This document shows, one piece after another, positions 27,319-34,703 of a stretch of DNA of 64,000 nucleotides. The stretch is from Streptoalloteichus hindustanus (lineage in GTDB: Bacteria; Actinomycetota; Actinomycetes; Mycobacteriales; Pseudonocardiaceae), in NCBI RefSeq assembly GCF_900129375.1, contig NZ_FQVN01000004.1, positions 372,001 through 436,000 on the forward strand, written 5' to 3'. A program made the position numbers and the translations under genes. The number at the start of each line of letters is the position of its first letter. The first letter of the stretch is position 1. Under the pieces are notes generated by a model. It made no database searches. It was not told where the DNA came from and saw only the letters and a list, made by a program, of their open reading frames with translations.

Positions 27319-27487
27319 GGGAGCCCCCGAGCTGCGGGTGGTGAACGCGGCCGGCCCCCAGCAGGGCGAGGCGTTCGGCGAGAAGCTGTTCCAGCTCCGG
27401 GATGCTGCGCCGTTCCCGCAACATGTCCCAGTGCGTGCGGGCCGGTTTGGTCGGTGATGTGGCGCGGGGTGCGAGTTCGGCGGGCAT
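27302..27487 (-). CDS. Small protein of unknown function (61 aa)
   Basis: Starts at the ATG at 27487 behind GAGGAGGT. The sequence has one amphipathic helix (THWDMLRERRSIPELEQLLAERLALL) and a short C-terminal tail; the N-terminus is Ala/Pro/Thr-rich. It overlaps the next gene by 17 bases, so it belongs to the operon that ends with the NB-ARC NTPase. The helix could be a protein-protein contact. A copy of the 15-bp palindrome lies 34 bases upstream of the start, which suggests that the downstream three genes have their own regulated promoter or that the element acts inside the operon. Confidence 0.6.
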   Translation of the reverse strand: MPAELAPRATSPTKPARTHWDMLRERRSIPELEQLLAERLALLGAGRVHHPQLGGSHVDHA

Positions 27488-27520
27488 GGGATGGTGCACC
27501 TCCTCAACAGGTGCGGTGTC

Positions 27521-27535
27521 CGTCCTGTGTGGACA
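27521..27535. repeat. 15-bp palindrome, copy 5
   Basis: CGTCCTGTGTGGACA, in the gap between the 127-aa membrane protein and the 61-aa protein genes of the NB-ARC operon. Confidence 0.5.
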
Positions 27536-27597
27536 GATCTGGTGGTGGGCGTGGCGGCGTCGGGGGCCGCGCCGCCGGAACCTGACAGGACGGGGCT

Positions 27598-27981
27598 TCA
27601 GCGGGATCGGCGGCGGGCCAGGAGGGCGAACGCGGCGACCAGGAACAGCAGCGAGGCCGGAATCAGCACGGTGGTCAGCAGCAGCGTCGCCCAGGAGATC
27701 AGGATGTGCCGCCAGTCCCAGGGCTGGTCGTTCAGCGCGCACTCGACCAGGGGCAGTGCGGCGGCGACGCAGGCCAGGACGAACAGGGCGCCCAGGCTCA
27801 TCGTGAACCGCATGTCCCGGAGCCGTGGCCGCGACGACGCGGGTGGCGAGGCTTCGGGATGCCACGGGGGCACGGTGGGGGACGGCGGCAGGTGTTCCAG
27901 CCGGCCGAGCCCTCCGTCGATGGCGCTGGGCCAGTCGCGGTTGTCGTCGTCGGCGCCGGGGGTGGCGGGCGGTCGTGGCAC
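27598..27981 (-). CDS. Small membrane protein of unknown function (127 aa)
   Basis: The start is the GTG at 27981, seven bases after the preceding gene stops. The first 55 residues are hydrophilic and Pro-rich. Two membrane segments follow: FTMSLGALFVLACVAAALPLV and LLLTTVLIPASLLFLVAAFALL (roughly residues 60-80 and 97-118), joined by an extracytoplasmic-sized loop with NDQPWDWRH, and the end is RRRSR. The positive tail suggests that both termini face the cytoplasm. It is the only membrane protein of the NB-ARC operon and could anchor or signal for the system. No family was recognised. Confidence 0.65.
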   Translation of the reverse strand: MPRPPATPGADDDNRDWPSAIDGGLGRLEHLPPSPTVPPWHPEASPPASSRPRLRDMRFTMSLGALFVLACVAAALPLVECALNDQPWDWRHILISWATLLLTTVLIPASLLFLVAAFALLARRRSR

Positions 27982-27987
27982 GGGTGG

Positions 27988-28176
27988 TCACCGCCGCCGG
28001 GGCGCGGGGGCGTGGAGGGTGATGGGGACGCCGTCCAGCAACACCGACCGGTAGACGCGCACCCCGATCGCGACCAGGCGGCGGACCGCCTCGGCGTAGC
28101 CGATGTGCTCGGTGGCCATCACCAGGCGCACGGCCTCCTCCATGCTGGGGCAGAGATCCAGGTTCCGCACAGGCAT
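27988..28176 (-). CDS. Small protein of unknown function (62 aa), first gene of the NB-ARC operon
   Basis: The ATG at 28176 has AAAGGA eight bases upstream. The middle, SMEEAVRLVMATEHIGYAEAVRRLVAIGVRVYRSVLLDG, looks like two helices followed by a strand and might be a ribbon-helix-helix or helix-turn-helix scaffold, but the match is weak. The C-terminus is basic (APAPRRR). Its ribosome site lies inside a perfect 15-bp palindrome (28183-28197), so a protein bound there would block translation or transcription. A second copy is 27 bases further upstream. Confidence 0.6.
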   Translation of the reverse strand: MPVRNLDLCPSMEEAVRLVMATEHIGYAEAVRRLVAIGVRVYRSVLLDGVPITLHAPAPRRR

Positions 28177-28787
28177 GACGTGTGTCCTTTCTGGACAGAC
28201 AGTTCTGGTTGTCGCGTGTGGACAGACCGTGGGGGGAAATCCCAGGGGAAAGACGTGGTGGACGGTGGAGGCGGGTCGCGGCACCCGACACGGCGGAGCC
28301 ACCTGGGGCGTGTGCTTCCGCCCGGGGTGCCGCGACCCGTGGACCCGGCGCGCCGTTGCGCGGGCCCGCCCGCCGGGGCCAGGGGACTGTCCGCTGTTCG
28401 CCGTCTCGGTGGGGGAGCGGACGGCGTCCAGCGGTGTTCGACCAACTCCGGCAGGAGATTGCGGGGTGGGGTGGTTGCCCCCTGCCTGACGGGGGACTGT
28501 GCGCTCCTCGGCATGGGGAAGCGCCCAGGCAGGGGGCAACCGGTCTCAAGGAAGTCCAGGCGCGGCCGGGCCACCCGCCGGGTGTGGGGGTGTACGCCCT
28601 GGGGCCGGGCGGCGACGGAGCCACTCCTCGCCGTTCCCGGAGCGGCGCGGCACACGGGAACGGGCAGGGTGCGGGGGTGTCTGCTACGCCGCCGCCCGGC
28701 GGCGCGGTCGCGGTCTGGAGGAGGTGGACAGTCCGCGCCGGCCGAAGCCGCACGACAGGAACATCACCGGGTCACGGTGACGAAGGC
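28177..28787. other. 611-base non-coding tract rich in long hairpins
   Basis: No convincing gene on either strand. Besides the two palindromes it contains three separate inverted repeats: 15 bp perfect (28272-28286 with 28325-28339, 38-base loop), 16 bp perfect (28473-28488 with 28526-28541, 37-base loop) and 9 bp perfect (28631-28639 with 28655-28663). The Prim-Pol-like gene reads into this tract from the far side. It could be a structured RNA, a single-strand origin, or a transcription barrier. Confidence 0.6.
28183..28224 (-). promoter_or_regulatory. Two 15-bp palindromes over the start of the NB-ARC operon (copies 6 and 7)
   Basis: TGTCCTTTCTGGACA (28183-28197, perfect) and TGTCGCGTGTGGACA (28210-28224) are spaced 27 bp start to start. 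The first covers the ribosome-binding site of the 62-aa gene. The second is identical to the 15-mer at 55987-56001. They look like paired operators. Confidence 0.55.
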
Positions 28788-29420
28788 TCAATGCTGGTCG
28801 GGTCTTGTCGTCTTCGTGGTGCGCAACGCCTGGAACAGGGCGTCCTGCACGAGGTTCCGGCATGGCAGGGTCCATCCCGCCGCCTCCGGGGGAATCCGCC
28901 AGCGGTGCGGCCGGTCGTGCTGTTCGGTGGGTGGCAGCACCGCCCACGATCCGGAGCCCAGCACCCGCACCCCGAGTGTGGGGTGCAGGGGAAGGCCGGA
29001 GGTGACCAGCAGCAGCCAACGTCCGTGTGAGGTCACGACGACCGGCCCGATCGCCCCGGACTCCCGCAGCGCGGCCAGGGTGTGTTCCCCTTCTGCCGCC
29101 GGGATGTCCACGGCGTCGATGCCGCGCCCGCAGGCCAGCAGGATCGGGTACGGGGCGTGGGTCCAGGTCTCCAGCGCCTGCGGCGCGGACAAACCCGGCG
29201 GACTCCCACAGGGTTGCGCGACCGGCAAACAGTCCGGGCCGCCGGGAACGATCGGCCAGCCATGGGAAGCGTAGGAGACAGCAGCGTCACGCAACTCGCC
29301 CTGTTCGTCGCCGTGCCGGTGTCCCGGGTCGGCCAGGGCTGGTGTTCCGAGCTGTCGCTGGCGGAGAGCCGGGTCCAGCAGGTCGGGAAGCCCGACGTGT
29401 GGAGAGGCCAGATTGTCCAT
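28788..29420 (-). CDS. Short Prim-Pol-like protein (bifunctional DNA primase/polymerase N-terminal family)
   Basis: A 210-residue protein that resembles the N-terminal Prim-Pol domain of archaeo-eukaryotic-type primases. Matching pieces in order are AVSYASHGWPIVPGG, LACGRGIDAVDIPA (in place of the DxD metal loop, here with spacing DAVD), VVTSHGRWLLLVT and GVRVLGSGSWAVLPPT. No helicase or other domain is attached. Because the acidic motif is altered it may bind but not copy DNA. Similar short proteins are common in actinomycete accessory DNA. The ATG at 29420 is the start. It reads toward the hairpin-rich tract. Confidence 0.68.
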   Translation of the reverse strand: MDNLASPHVGLPDLLDPALRQRQLGTPALADPGHRHGDEQGELRDAAVSYASHGWPIVPGGPDCLPVAQPCGSPPGLSAPQALETWTHAPYPILLACGRGIDAVDIPAAEGEHTLAALRESGAIGPVVVTSHGRWLLLVTSGLPLHPTLGVRVLGSGSWAVLPPTEQHDRPHRWRIPPEAAGWTLPCRNLVQDALFQALRTTKTTRPDQH

Positions 29421-29648
29421 AGATGTCTCCGATATCGACCGAGGTGGCGATGTCGAGTGGGGTGGGCCGCAGGCGACACACGGTGGGGCCGCCTGCGGCC
29501 CGGGCGCCCGGTCGCCGCGCGCTCCGCGCCGGATGAAACAGAGCGGCGTCGACGCCGGGCAGATCTGGGTTTCCCTCTCTCGATCTGAGGCGGGGGAGAA
29601 TCGCGGTGGGGAAGCCTCAGGCTTTCGGCCCCCCGACGGTGGTCGGGT

Positions 29649-29936
29649 TCATGCCGTGCGTGAGCGATCAACCGGCGGTGCTTTGCCCGTCGCACGCGTG
29701 CGACGGTGGTTCTTCCCGCGCCATGTTCCGGAGTCGTCGAGTACGGCTCCGCACGCACACCAGCAGCGCCCGTCGATCTGGTATCTCCGAGTTGTCCGAT
29801 CGAGCTTTCGCCACAGCTCGACGGTCTGTGGCCTGCAGAGGTGCCATCTTCGAGGAAGCGGCGCCTTCCACCAGGGGAGTCCGCCGCGGTGCCGCACGCC
29901 GGCTCGGTCCGGATCACGGACCCAGGGGGCGCGCAC
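29649..29936 (-). CDS. Small protein of unknown function (95 aa) with a Cys/Trp motif
   Basis: Starts with GTG at 29936, six bases after GAGG, and just four bases downstream of the stop of the preceding gene, so both are co-translated. It is very basic (many Arg) and holds the compact motif CWCACGAVLDDSGTW, which could be a small metal-binding knuckle or just a folded hairpin. No known family. The pair lies divergent to an XRE/DUF5753 regulator. Confidence 0.45.
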   Translation of the reverse strand: MRAPWVRDPDRAGVRHRGGLPWWKAPLPRRWHLCRPQTVELWRKLDRTTRRYQIDGRCWCACGAVLDDSGTWRGKNHRRTRATGKAPPVDRSRTA

Positions 29937-29939
29937 GCC

Positions 29940-30185
29940 TCACCTCAGGCGCTCGACGCTCTGGCGGGTGCCCGAGTTGTCGAGGAGATCGACGCTGCGG
30001 GCGAGGAGTTGCATGAGGCCGTCCTTGTCCAGGCGAACCAACCCCTGTGGCGGAGCCAGAAGCACCAGGGACCCGCCCGCGCCAGGCCAGAGCCTCAACG
30101 TGGCCTGGTGTCCGCGGATGTCCGTGCACGGGATTTCGAGGGGCTGTTGGTGGGAGTGGTGGCTGTCTTCCTGTGGTGCTGGCAC
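29940..30185 (-). CDS. Small protein of unknown function (81 aa) divergent from the XRE regulator
   Basis: I place the start at the GTG at 30185 because GGAGG lies five bases upstream; another GTG at 30242 would add 19 residues. The sequence begins with a His/Gln/Ser-rich stretch (EDSHHSHQQPLEIP) and continues as a likely small beta fold (GHQATLRLWPGAGGSLVLLAPPQGLVRLD) with a C-terminal helix (GLMQLLARSVDLL). Short proteins of this kind often accompany XRE/DUF5753 and DUF397 genes in actinomycetes. Function unknown. Confidence 0.55.
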   Translation of the reverse strand: MPAPQEDSHHSHQQPLEIPCTDIRGHQATLRLWPGAGGSLVLLAPPQGLVRLDKDGLMQLLARSVDLLDNSGTRQSVERLR

Positions 30186-30294
30186 TGTCACCTCCAGAGT
30201 TGGCGCAGTGCAGACAGGATCTTCTGCAAGAGCAGAGAACACAAGATGAAAACTTGCAGATTCACCCTGTTGGACCCCGGGTTCATGCCGGTGT

Positions 30295-30307
30295 AAGCCC
30301 TAGGCTT
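30295..30307. promoter_or_regulatory. Palindrome in the XRE promoter region
   Basis: AAGCC-CTA-GGCTT, a perfect palindrome 46 bases before the XRE gene start in a relatively AT-rich gap shared with the divergent small genes. Possible autoregulatory site. Confidence 0.35.
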
Positions 30308-30352
30308 GCAGCGAAGACCATAGGGACCGACGAGTTCTGAGGTGGAGGCAGG

Positions 30353-31204
30353 GTGCGCGAACCGACGCCCACGATCCGGCAACGCAAGGTGGCCAGAGCG
30401 CTGCGCGCCTGGCGCAACGCACGCGACCTGAAGCTGAAGGAGGTCTCGGCTCGCATCGGCTGGTCCGACGCGAAGATCAGCCGACTCGAGAACGCCGTGA
30501 CCATCGCCGGCCCGGCCGAAGTCATCGTGCTCGCAACGATCTACGGCATCAGCGAAGCCGAACGAGACGAGTACGTGGCGCTGGCGCAGAACGGTGACCG
30601 GGTGGACTGGCTCCGCCGGTTCCCCGCGGATCTCGTTCCCGGCACCTTGAAGGACTACATCGAGCTGGAGGCTGAGGCGACACAGCTCGACAACTTCGAA
30701 ACGACCATCGTCCCCGGCCTCCTCCAGACCGAACGCTACGCAAAAGCGATCGCGCGTGGCTGGGAACTGCGCCCGAGCGACGATGTGGTGGAGGACAGAA
30801 CCGCCCTTCGAGTGCAGCGACAGGCCCGGCTCCAAGCGGAGCGTCCGCTGCGCCTCCACGCAGTGATCTACGAGCCCGGCCTCCGTGCGCCGGTTGGCGG
30901 GACGGAGACGATGCGGGCACAGCTTCTGCACTTGGTGGAGATGGCGGAACTGCCCAACGTCACGATCCAGGTGTTGCGCGCGATCGGTGCGCATCCCGCG
31001 ATGGGCGTATCCTTCTGTCTCCTCCACCTCGGCGAGCACACAGCACCGGTCGCCTATACGGACGCCCTTACACGAGGCGTGTTCGTGGAGGAAGAAGATG
31101 ATGTTGAGCGGTGTAGGCTCACCTTCCAGCGCCTGACGGAACTGGCGCTGGAACCACAGGAGTCTGTCGATCTCATCGCGCAGATCGCGCAGGGTCACAG
31201 CTAA
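30353..31204 (+). CDS. XRE family regulator with C-terminal DUF5753 domain
   Basis: A 283-residue protein. Residues about 15-70 form a helix-turn-helix (VARALRAWRNARDLKLKEVSARIGWSDAKISRLENAV). The rest matches DUF5753: LEAEATQLDNFETTIVPGLLQTERYAKAI, then VIYEPGLRAPVGGTETMRAQLLHLVEMAELPNVTIQVL and YTDALTRGVFVEEEDDVERCRLTFQRL. Such proteins, with a DUF397 protein next door, form a very common actinobacterial pair that is annotated as Scr1-type toxin-antitoxin-like. The start GTG at 30353 follows GGAGG. The DUF397 gene begins 19 bases after the stop. Confidence 0.92.
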   Translation: MREPTPTIRQRKVARALRAWRNARDLKLKEVSARIGWSDAKISRLENAVTIAGPAEVIVLATIYGISEAERDEYVALAQNGDRVDWLRRFPADLVPGTLKDYIELEAEATQLDNFETTIVPGLLQTERYAKAIARGWELRPSDDVVEDRTALRVQRQARLQAERPLRLHAVIYEPGLRAPVGGTETMRAQLLHLVEMAELPNVTIQVLRAIGAHPAMGVSFCLLHLGEHTAPVAYTDALTRGVFVEEEDDVERCRLTFQRLTELALEPQESVDLIAQIAQGHS

Positions 31205-31222
31205 CGAAAAGGGGTGTGCCGG

Positions 31223-31435
31223 ATGTCTACCCCCAAGACGTCCCGCTGGGCCTGGCGTAAGTCCTCTCGTAGCACGGGCAACGGACAGTGTGTCGAGATG
31301 GCGTTCGACTGCGACAGGCACGTGGGTGCGCTCCGGGACAGCAAGAACCCGGAGGGGCCCGCGCTGGTCGTGCCGGCCGAGACGCTGACCGCGTTCGTCG
31401 CGGCAGCCAAGCTCGGCAAGCTCGACCCGCACTAA
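31223..31435 (+). CDS. DUF397-domain protein
   Basis: A 70-residue protein; the ATG at 31223 fits the domain. It shows the full DUF397 pattern: WAWRKSSRSTGNGQCVEMA, then GALRDSKNPEGPALVVPAETLTAFVAAAK. DUF397 proteins are partners of DUF5753 regulators; they have been linked to developmental control and to toxin-like effects, but no biochemical activity is established. It is 19 bases downstream of the XRE gene, so the two are one operon. Confidence 0.93.
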   Translation: MSTPKTSRWAWRKSSRSTGNGQCVEMAFDCDRHVGALRDSKNPEGPALVVPAETLTAFVAAAKLGKLDPH

Positions 31436-31464
31436 CCACAGAACATGGCTGGGCCCCGGCAATC

Positions 31465-32316
31465 TCATCGCCGGGGCTCAGCCATGTCAGGCCGGCCAGC
31501 GCCTTCCTGGGCTTCGCTTGATCTGTAGACCTGATGCCCAGGCTCTTCCCCTACCCAAAGGGAGCGTCGCTCGCCTTCGAACGGGCCGAGTGGCAGTCTT
31601 GCGTACGGGCGGCGAAGCAGGGACGCCTGGACCAGCCTCTCCCAGTCCAGCCCGCCGATCTCGATCAGGGTGAGCAGCAGCGTCCACGCACACCAGGTGT
31701 CGTGACTGGCGCGGTGGCGGCGCTGCTCGGTGACGCCGCTGGTGTCCACCTTCGCCACCCGCAGAAGGTTGTCGAGCCCGTAGCCACCGGCGAGGTTGGG
31801 CAGGACCCGTTTGGCCAGCCGCAGGGTGTCGAGCACCATCGGCGGCTTCCAGCGCGGGAGGTGGGCGGACAGGACGTTCAGTTCCACCGAGGCGTTGTGC
31901 GCGATCAGCGTGCGGCCGGTCAACAGCTGCTCGACCTCGGCCGCGACCGTGGACCACGGTGGGCAGTGCGCCACGTCCTTGTCGCTGATGCCGTGTACCT
32001 TGCGCGTCACCAGGGGGTTGATGGGCCGTTCAGGACGGATCATCCATGCCCGCAGGTGTTCAGCCGTTGCCTCGCCGTGCACGGGCAGCACCGCGATGTC
32101 GATGATCTCGGGTGGCTGCTGGCCGTTGCCCTCCACATCGACCACGGCGAGCTTCTGGCCCCTCAGAGCCGCTGGCAGGGAACCGTTCACAGCGTCGTCT
32201 CCTTCACCACCGCAGGCCAACCCAGGTCGGCTCGCCCGTAGTTGCTCATCCAGTCCGTCGACCACCACGGCACGTTCGTTGATGGTGACCAGCCTGCCGC
32301 CCAGCGCCTCGGCCAT
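31465..32316 (-). CDS. DnaQ-like exonuclease-domain protein
   Basis: A 283-residue protein with a DEDD-type exonuclease domain in the middle. Exo I reads KLAVVDVEGNGQQPPEIIDIAVLPV with the DxE pair; RKVHGISDKDVAHC and TLIAHNASVELNVLSAHLPRW follow as the Exo II region; the Exo III part contains HRASHDTWCAWTLLLTL, where the expected HxxxxD is present as HRASHD. The aspartate of Exo II is replaced by Glu (SVELNV), which may still bind metal. The N-terminal 45 residues and the C-terminal 60 are extra. It opens the region of the deazaguanine island and points away from it. Role in repair, restriction or RNA trimming is unknown. Confidence 0.78.
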   Translation of the reverse strand: MAEALGGRLVTINERAVVVDGLDEQLRASRPGLACGGEGDDAVNGSLPAALRGQKLAVVDVEGNGQQPPEIIDIAVLPVHGEATAEHLRAWMIRPERPINPLVTRKVHGISDKDVAHCPPWSTVAAEVEQLLTGRTLIAHNASVELNVLSAHLPRWKPPMVLDTLRLAKRVLPNLAGGYGLDNLLRVAKVDTSGVTEQRRHRASHDTWCAWTLLLTLIEIGGLDWERLVQASLLRRPYARLPLGPFEGERRSLWVGEEPGHQVYRSSEAQEGAGRPDMAEPRR

Positions 32317-32487
32317 GACGGCAACCTCCCGTGTCTGCGGCAGAGTCCACGACGAAGTGCTTCCTCCTGGGTGGTTCTCGCTGACGGGCTGGCCTGAAGC
32401 GTCGCAGTTCGCTGGGTTCGGTCGATCTCCTCGGGCACACTGCTCAAGCGCAGACAGTCACCTCTGGTGACAAGGGGAGCAGCGGGA

Positions 32488-33273
32488 ATGCGACAGGTGG
32501 AGTTGACGTCTATCGACGGGACGCGGCTCGACGCCTCGTGGCATCCCGCCCGAGCACAAGGACAACGAGGCGTGGTCATCCAGGCCCATGGGATCAACGC
32601 CACCATGACCGAAGGAGGGATGTTCGTTCGTCTCGCCGAGCAGCTGGCGGAAGCGGGCTTCACCGTGTTGCGGTTCTCGTTCCGGGGACACGGTGACAGC
32701 CAGGGAACACAGCGGGGTGTGACGATCGCGGGCGAGATGCTCGACCTGCAGGCCGCCGTCGAGCACGTGGTTGGACGCTTTCCCGGTCGGTTGGTGATCG
32801 TGGCGTCGAGCTTCGGCGCGGTACCCACCTCGCTGTCCCTGCCGTGGCTGGGGGACCGCCTCGGTCGGCTCGTTCTCTGGAACCCCGTGCTGGACCTCCA
32901 ACGCACCTTCGTCACCCCGGAACTGCCGTGGGGTAAGGAGAACTTCAACGCGGAGCAGCAGAAGCTGCTGGCCACCCAGGGTTTCCTGACGCTGGACGGC
33001 GAGTTCGAGGTTGGCAGAGTCCTGTTCGAGGAGTTCCATCGCTACGAGCCGCTGCAGTGCCTGACGGCGAACACGGTCCCCGCGCTCGTGGTACACGGTG
33101 ACCAGGACACCGCGGTCTCCTACGAGATCGCGCGGCAGGCGGCTGCTGCCAGGCCGAACACCGAGTTCCACACGGTCCGCGGTGCAGACCACGGGTTCGA
33201 CACGCGGGAACGAGAGGACGAGGCTGTGGCGGTCACCGTGGAATGGCTGGTCAACGGCCGGGAGACGGTGTGA
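32488..33273 (+). CDS. Alpha/beta hydrolase
   Basis: A 261-residue hydrolase. The ATG at 32488 is preceded by GGGGAG; a GTG seven codons earlier is possible. The fold is clear: VVIQAHGINATMTEGG (oxyanion region), VLRFSFRGHGDSQG, then the nucleophile elbow VASSFGAVPTS with Ser, the acid in VVHGDQDTAV, and His in GADHGFD. It resembles serine aminopeptidase S33 or acyl-hydrolase types. Its stop overlaps the start of the hexapeptide transferase by four bases (GTGA), so they act together, perhaps as acyl transfer and removal. The natural ester or amide is unknown. Confidence 0.86.
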   Translation: MRQVELTSIDGTRLDASWHPARAQGQRGVVIQAHGINATMTEGGMFVRLAEQLAEAGFTVLRFSFRGHGDSQGTQRGVTIAGEMLDLQAAVEHVVGRFPGRLVIVASSFGAVPTSLSLPWLGDRLGRLVLWNPVLDLQRTFVTPELPWGKENFNAEQQKLLATQGFLTLDGEFEVGRVLFEEFHRYEPLQCLTANTVPALVVHGDQDTAVSYEIARQAAAARPNTEFHTVRGADHGFDTREREDEAVAVTVEWLVNGRETV

Positions 33274-33947
33274 ACAGCGCCTTCCTCTACGCACCCGTGA
33301 GCCTCGGCAGCGGCAGCGTTGTGGGTGAGCACTGCGTGCTGGGCTGTCCCCAGGAGGCCCGCCTGCGGGCCGAGCAGCAGAACCCCGGCTCCTCGCTGAC
33401 GGGTGAGCAGGTCACGGTTGGGCCGAAGTGTTTGCTGGCCCACCATGTCGTGGTCTACGAAGGGGTTCGGATCGGTGCGGAGTGCGTGATCGAGGACCGG
33501 GTGCGGATTGGTTACAACAGCGTGATCGGCGATCGAACCCGCATCGTCTATGGAGCGTACCTGTGTGATCGGGTCACGATCGGCGTCGACGCGACCGTGG
33601 CGGGATTCATCTGTGACGGCACGACTATCGGCGATCGATCCACTGTGATGGGCGAACTGGTGCACGAGTACACCCGCCCCCACGAAGGGTGGTGGGACGT
33701 TGATGAGGAACCCCCGGTGATCGAGGCCGACTCCGTGGTTGGCTACGGAGCACGGGTGGTGGGCGGAGTCCACATCGGCCCGCGCAGCTATGTCGCAGCA
33801 GGCGCAGTAGTCACCAAGGACGTACCGCCTGAGTGCGTCGTGACCGGCGTCAACGTCCAGACCCCGGCTGGGCAATGGAAGGGACGCCGACTGCAGAACC
33901 TGATTGAGCACTGGCAGTCGCTGTCTCAGGCCCGCCTGCGAACGTGA
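33270..33947 (+). CDS. Hexapeptide-repeat acyltransferase (left-handed beta-helix)
   Basis: A 225-residue protein. The GTG at 33270 overlaps the stop of the hydrolase gene. Repeats of the LbetaH type run from about residue 8 to 200, for example VSLGSGSVVGEHCVLG, VTVGPKCLLAHHVVVYEGVRIGAECVIEDRVRIGYNSVIGDRTRI, then DSVVGYGARVVGGVHIGPRSYVAAGAVVTKDVPPECVVTG. An insert with HEYTRPHEGWWDVDEEPP lies before the last coils. This looks like the N- or O-acyltransferases that act on sugar nucleotides, or serine acetyltransferase relatives. The neighbouring glycosyltransferase supports a sugar substrate, but this is inference. Confidence 0.82.
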   Translation: MNSAFLYAPVSLGSGSVVGEHCVLGCPQEARLRAEQQNPGSSLTGEQVTVGPKCLLAHHVVVYEGVRIGAECVIEDRVRIGYNSVIGDRTRIVYGAYLCDRVTIGVDATVAGFICDGTTIGDRSTVMGELVHEYTRPHEGWWDVDEEPPVIEADSVVGYGARVVGGVHIGPRSYVAAGAVVTKDVPPECVVTGVNVQTPAGQWKGRRLQNLIEHWQSLSQARLRT

Positions 33948-33968
33948 GCCGAGATCGTTCGCTTTCGC

Positions 33969-34703
33969 CTACGGCTCGACGAAGTCGGAGTCCTCCGTGT
34001 CACTGCCAGCTTCGTCCTTGGAGCGCTGACGAACCAGTGGTGGATCAAAGGCCATTGCTTTGAGCTGCTTGGGGAAGCGTGCCCGTACGTCGGGCCGCGG
34101 ATGGTCGATGTAGAGGGAGGGTAGGAACTCGTCGATCGGCACGATCGCGTGCTCCAAGTGCGTTGCGAGCAGGACGTTGAGCGCGGACCGGGTGAGCAGG
34201 TAGCCAAAGGTGCAGTGGCTGTAGGCGGGCGACACGAAACCGGTTGTCACTGCCTGGTCTTGTTCAGGATCGAGGGGACAACGTCCTAGGTAGAGCACAT
34301 CGAATGTGTTGCCGGAGACGACGCGACGTAGTCCGACGAGTAAGTCATCAAGGAACGTGGATCTGACGATCGCATCGTCTTCGAGGATGACGACGAACTT
34401 CTCGTCGCCGGTCTCGGCGGCATGCCGCCAGCAGGCGAGATGCGCCAGCGTGCAGCCAATCTCGCCGTACTTCAGGGGCCTGCTCCACCACGGATTGTCC
34501 GACTCGATCTTCCACGGGAAGAGCTTGTAGCCGGCGGCTTCCAGCTGGTTCCGGGTTAGCTCGTGGCCGTCGAAGGGTCCGGTCCAGTCTGACGTGAAGG
34601 TGACCGGCATGCCGGGAGGCAGGACCGTGGTCATCCACGTGCGCCGATCTGGGCGTCGAGGCAGGTTGATCACGTAGGTGCGGAGGTCAGCGGGCGTGAT
34701 CAA
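33969..34703 (-). CDS. Glycosyltransferase family 25 protein
   Basis: A 244-residue protein of the GT25 (LPS-type, procollagen-galactosyltransferase-like) family. It begins TYVINLPRRPDRRTWM, contains GEIGCTLAHLACWRHAAETGDEKFVVILEDDAIV with the metal-binding acidic run, and ends the domain with CTFGYLLTRSALNVLL and PIDEFLPSLY. The family transfers a hexose to a sugar or a hydroxyl-lysine. It starts within the end of the preceding gene in another frame (17-bp overlap with the 453-aa protein). A GT25 gene beside deazaguanine genes raises the possibility that the modified base or nucleoside is glycosylated. Confidence 0.88.
   Translation of the reverse strand: MITPADLRTYVINLPRRPDRRTWMTTVLPPGMPVTFTSDWTGPFDGHELTRNQLEAAGYKLFPWKIESDNPWWSRPLKYGEIGCTLAHLACWRHAAETGDEKFVVILEDDAIVRSTFLDDLLVGLRRVVSGNTFDVLYLGRCPLDPEQDQAVTTGFVSPAYSHCTFGYLLTRSALNVLLATHLEHAIVPIDEFLPSLYIDHPRPDVRARFPKQLKAMAFDPPLVRQRSKDEAGSDTEDSDFVEP

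Noticed and set aside
32488-33273. True serine aminopeptidase annotation for the hydrolase
   Set aside because: The fold is clear, but specificity residues do not allow a narrower name than alpha/beta hydrolase.
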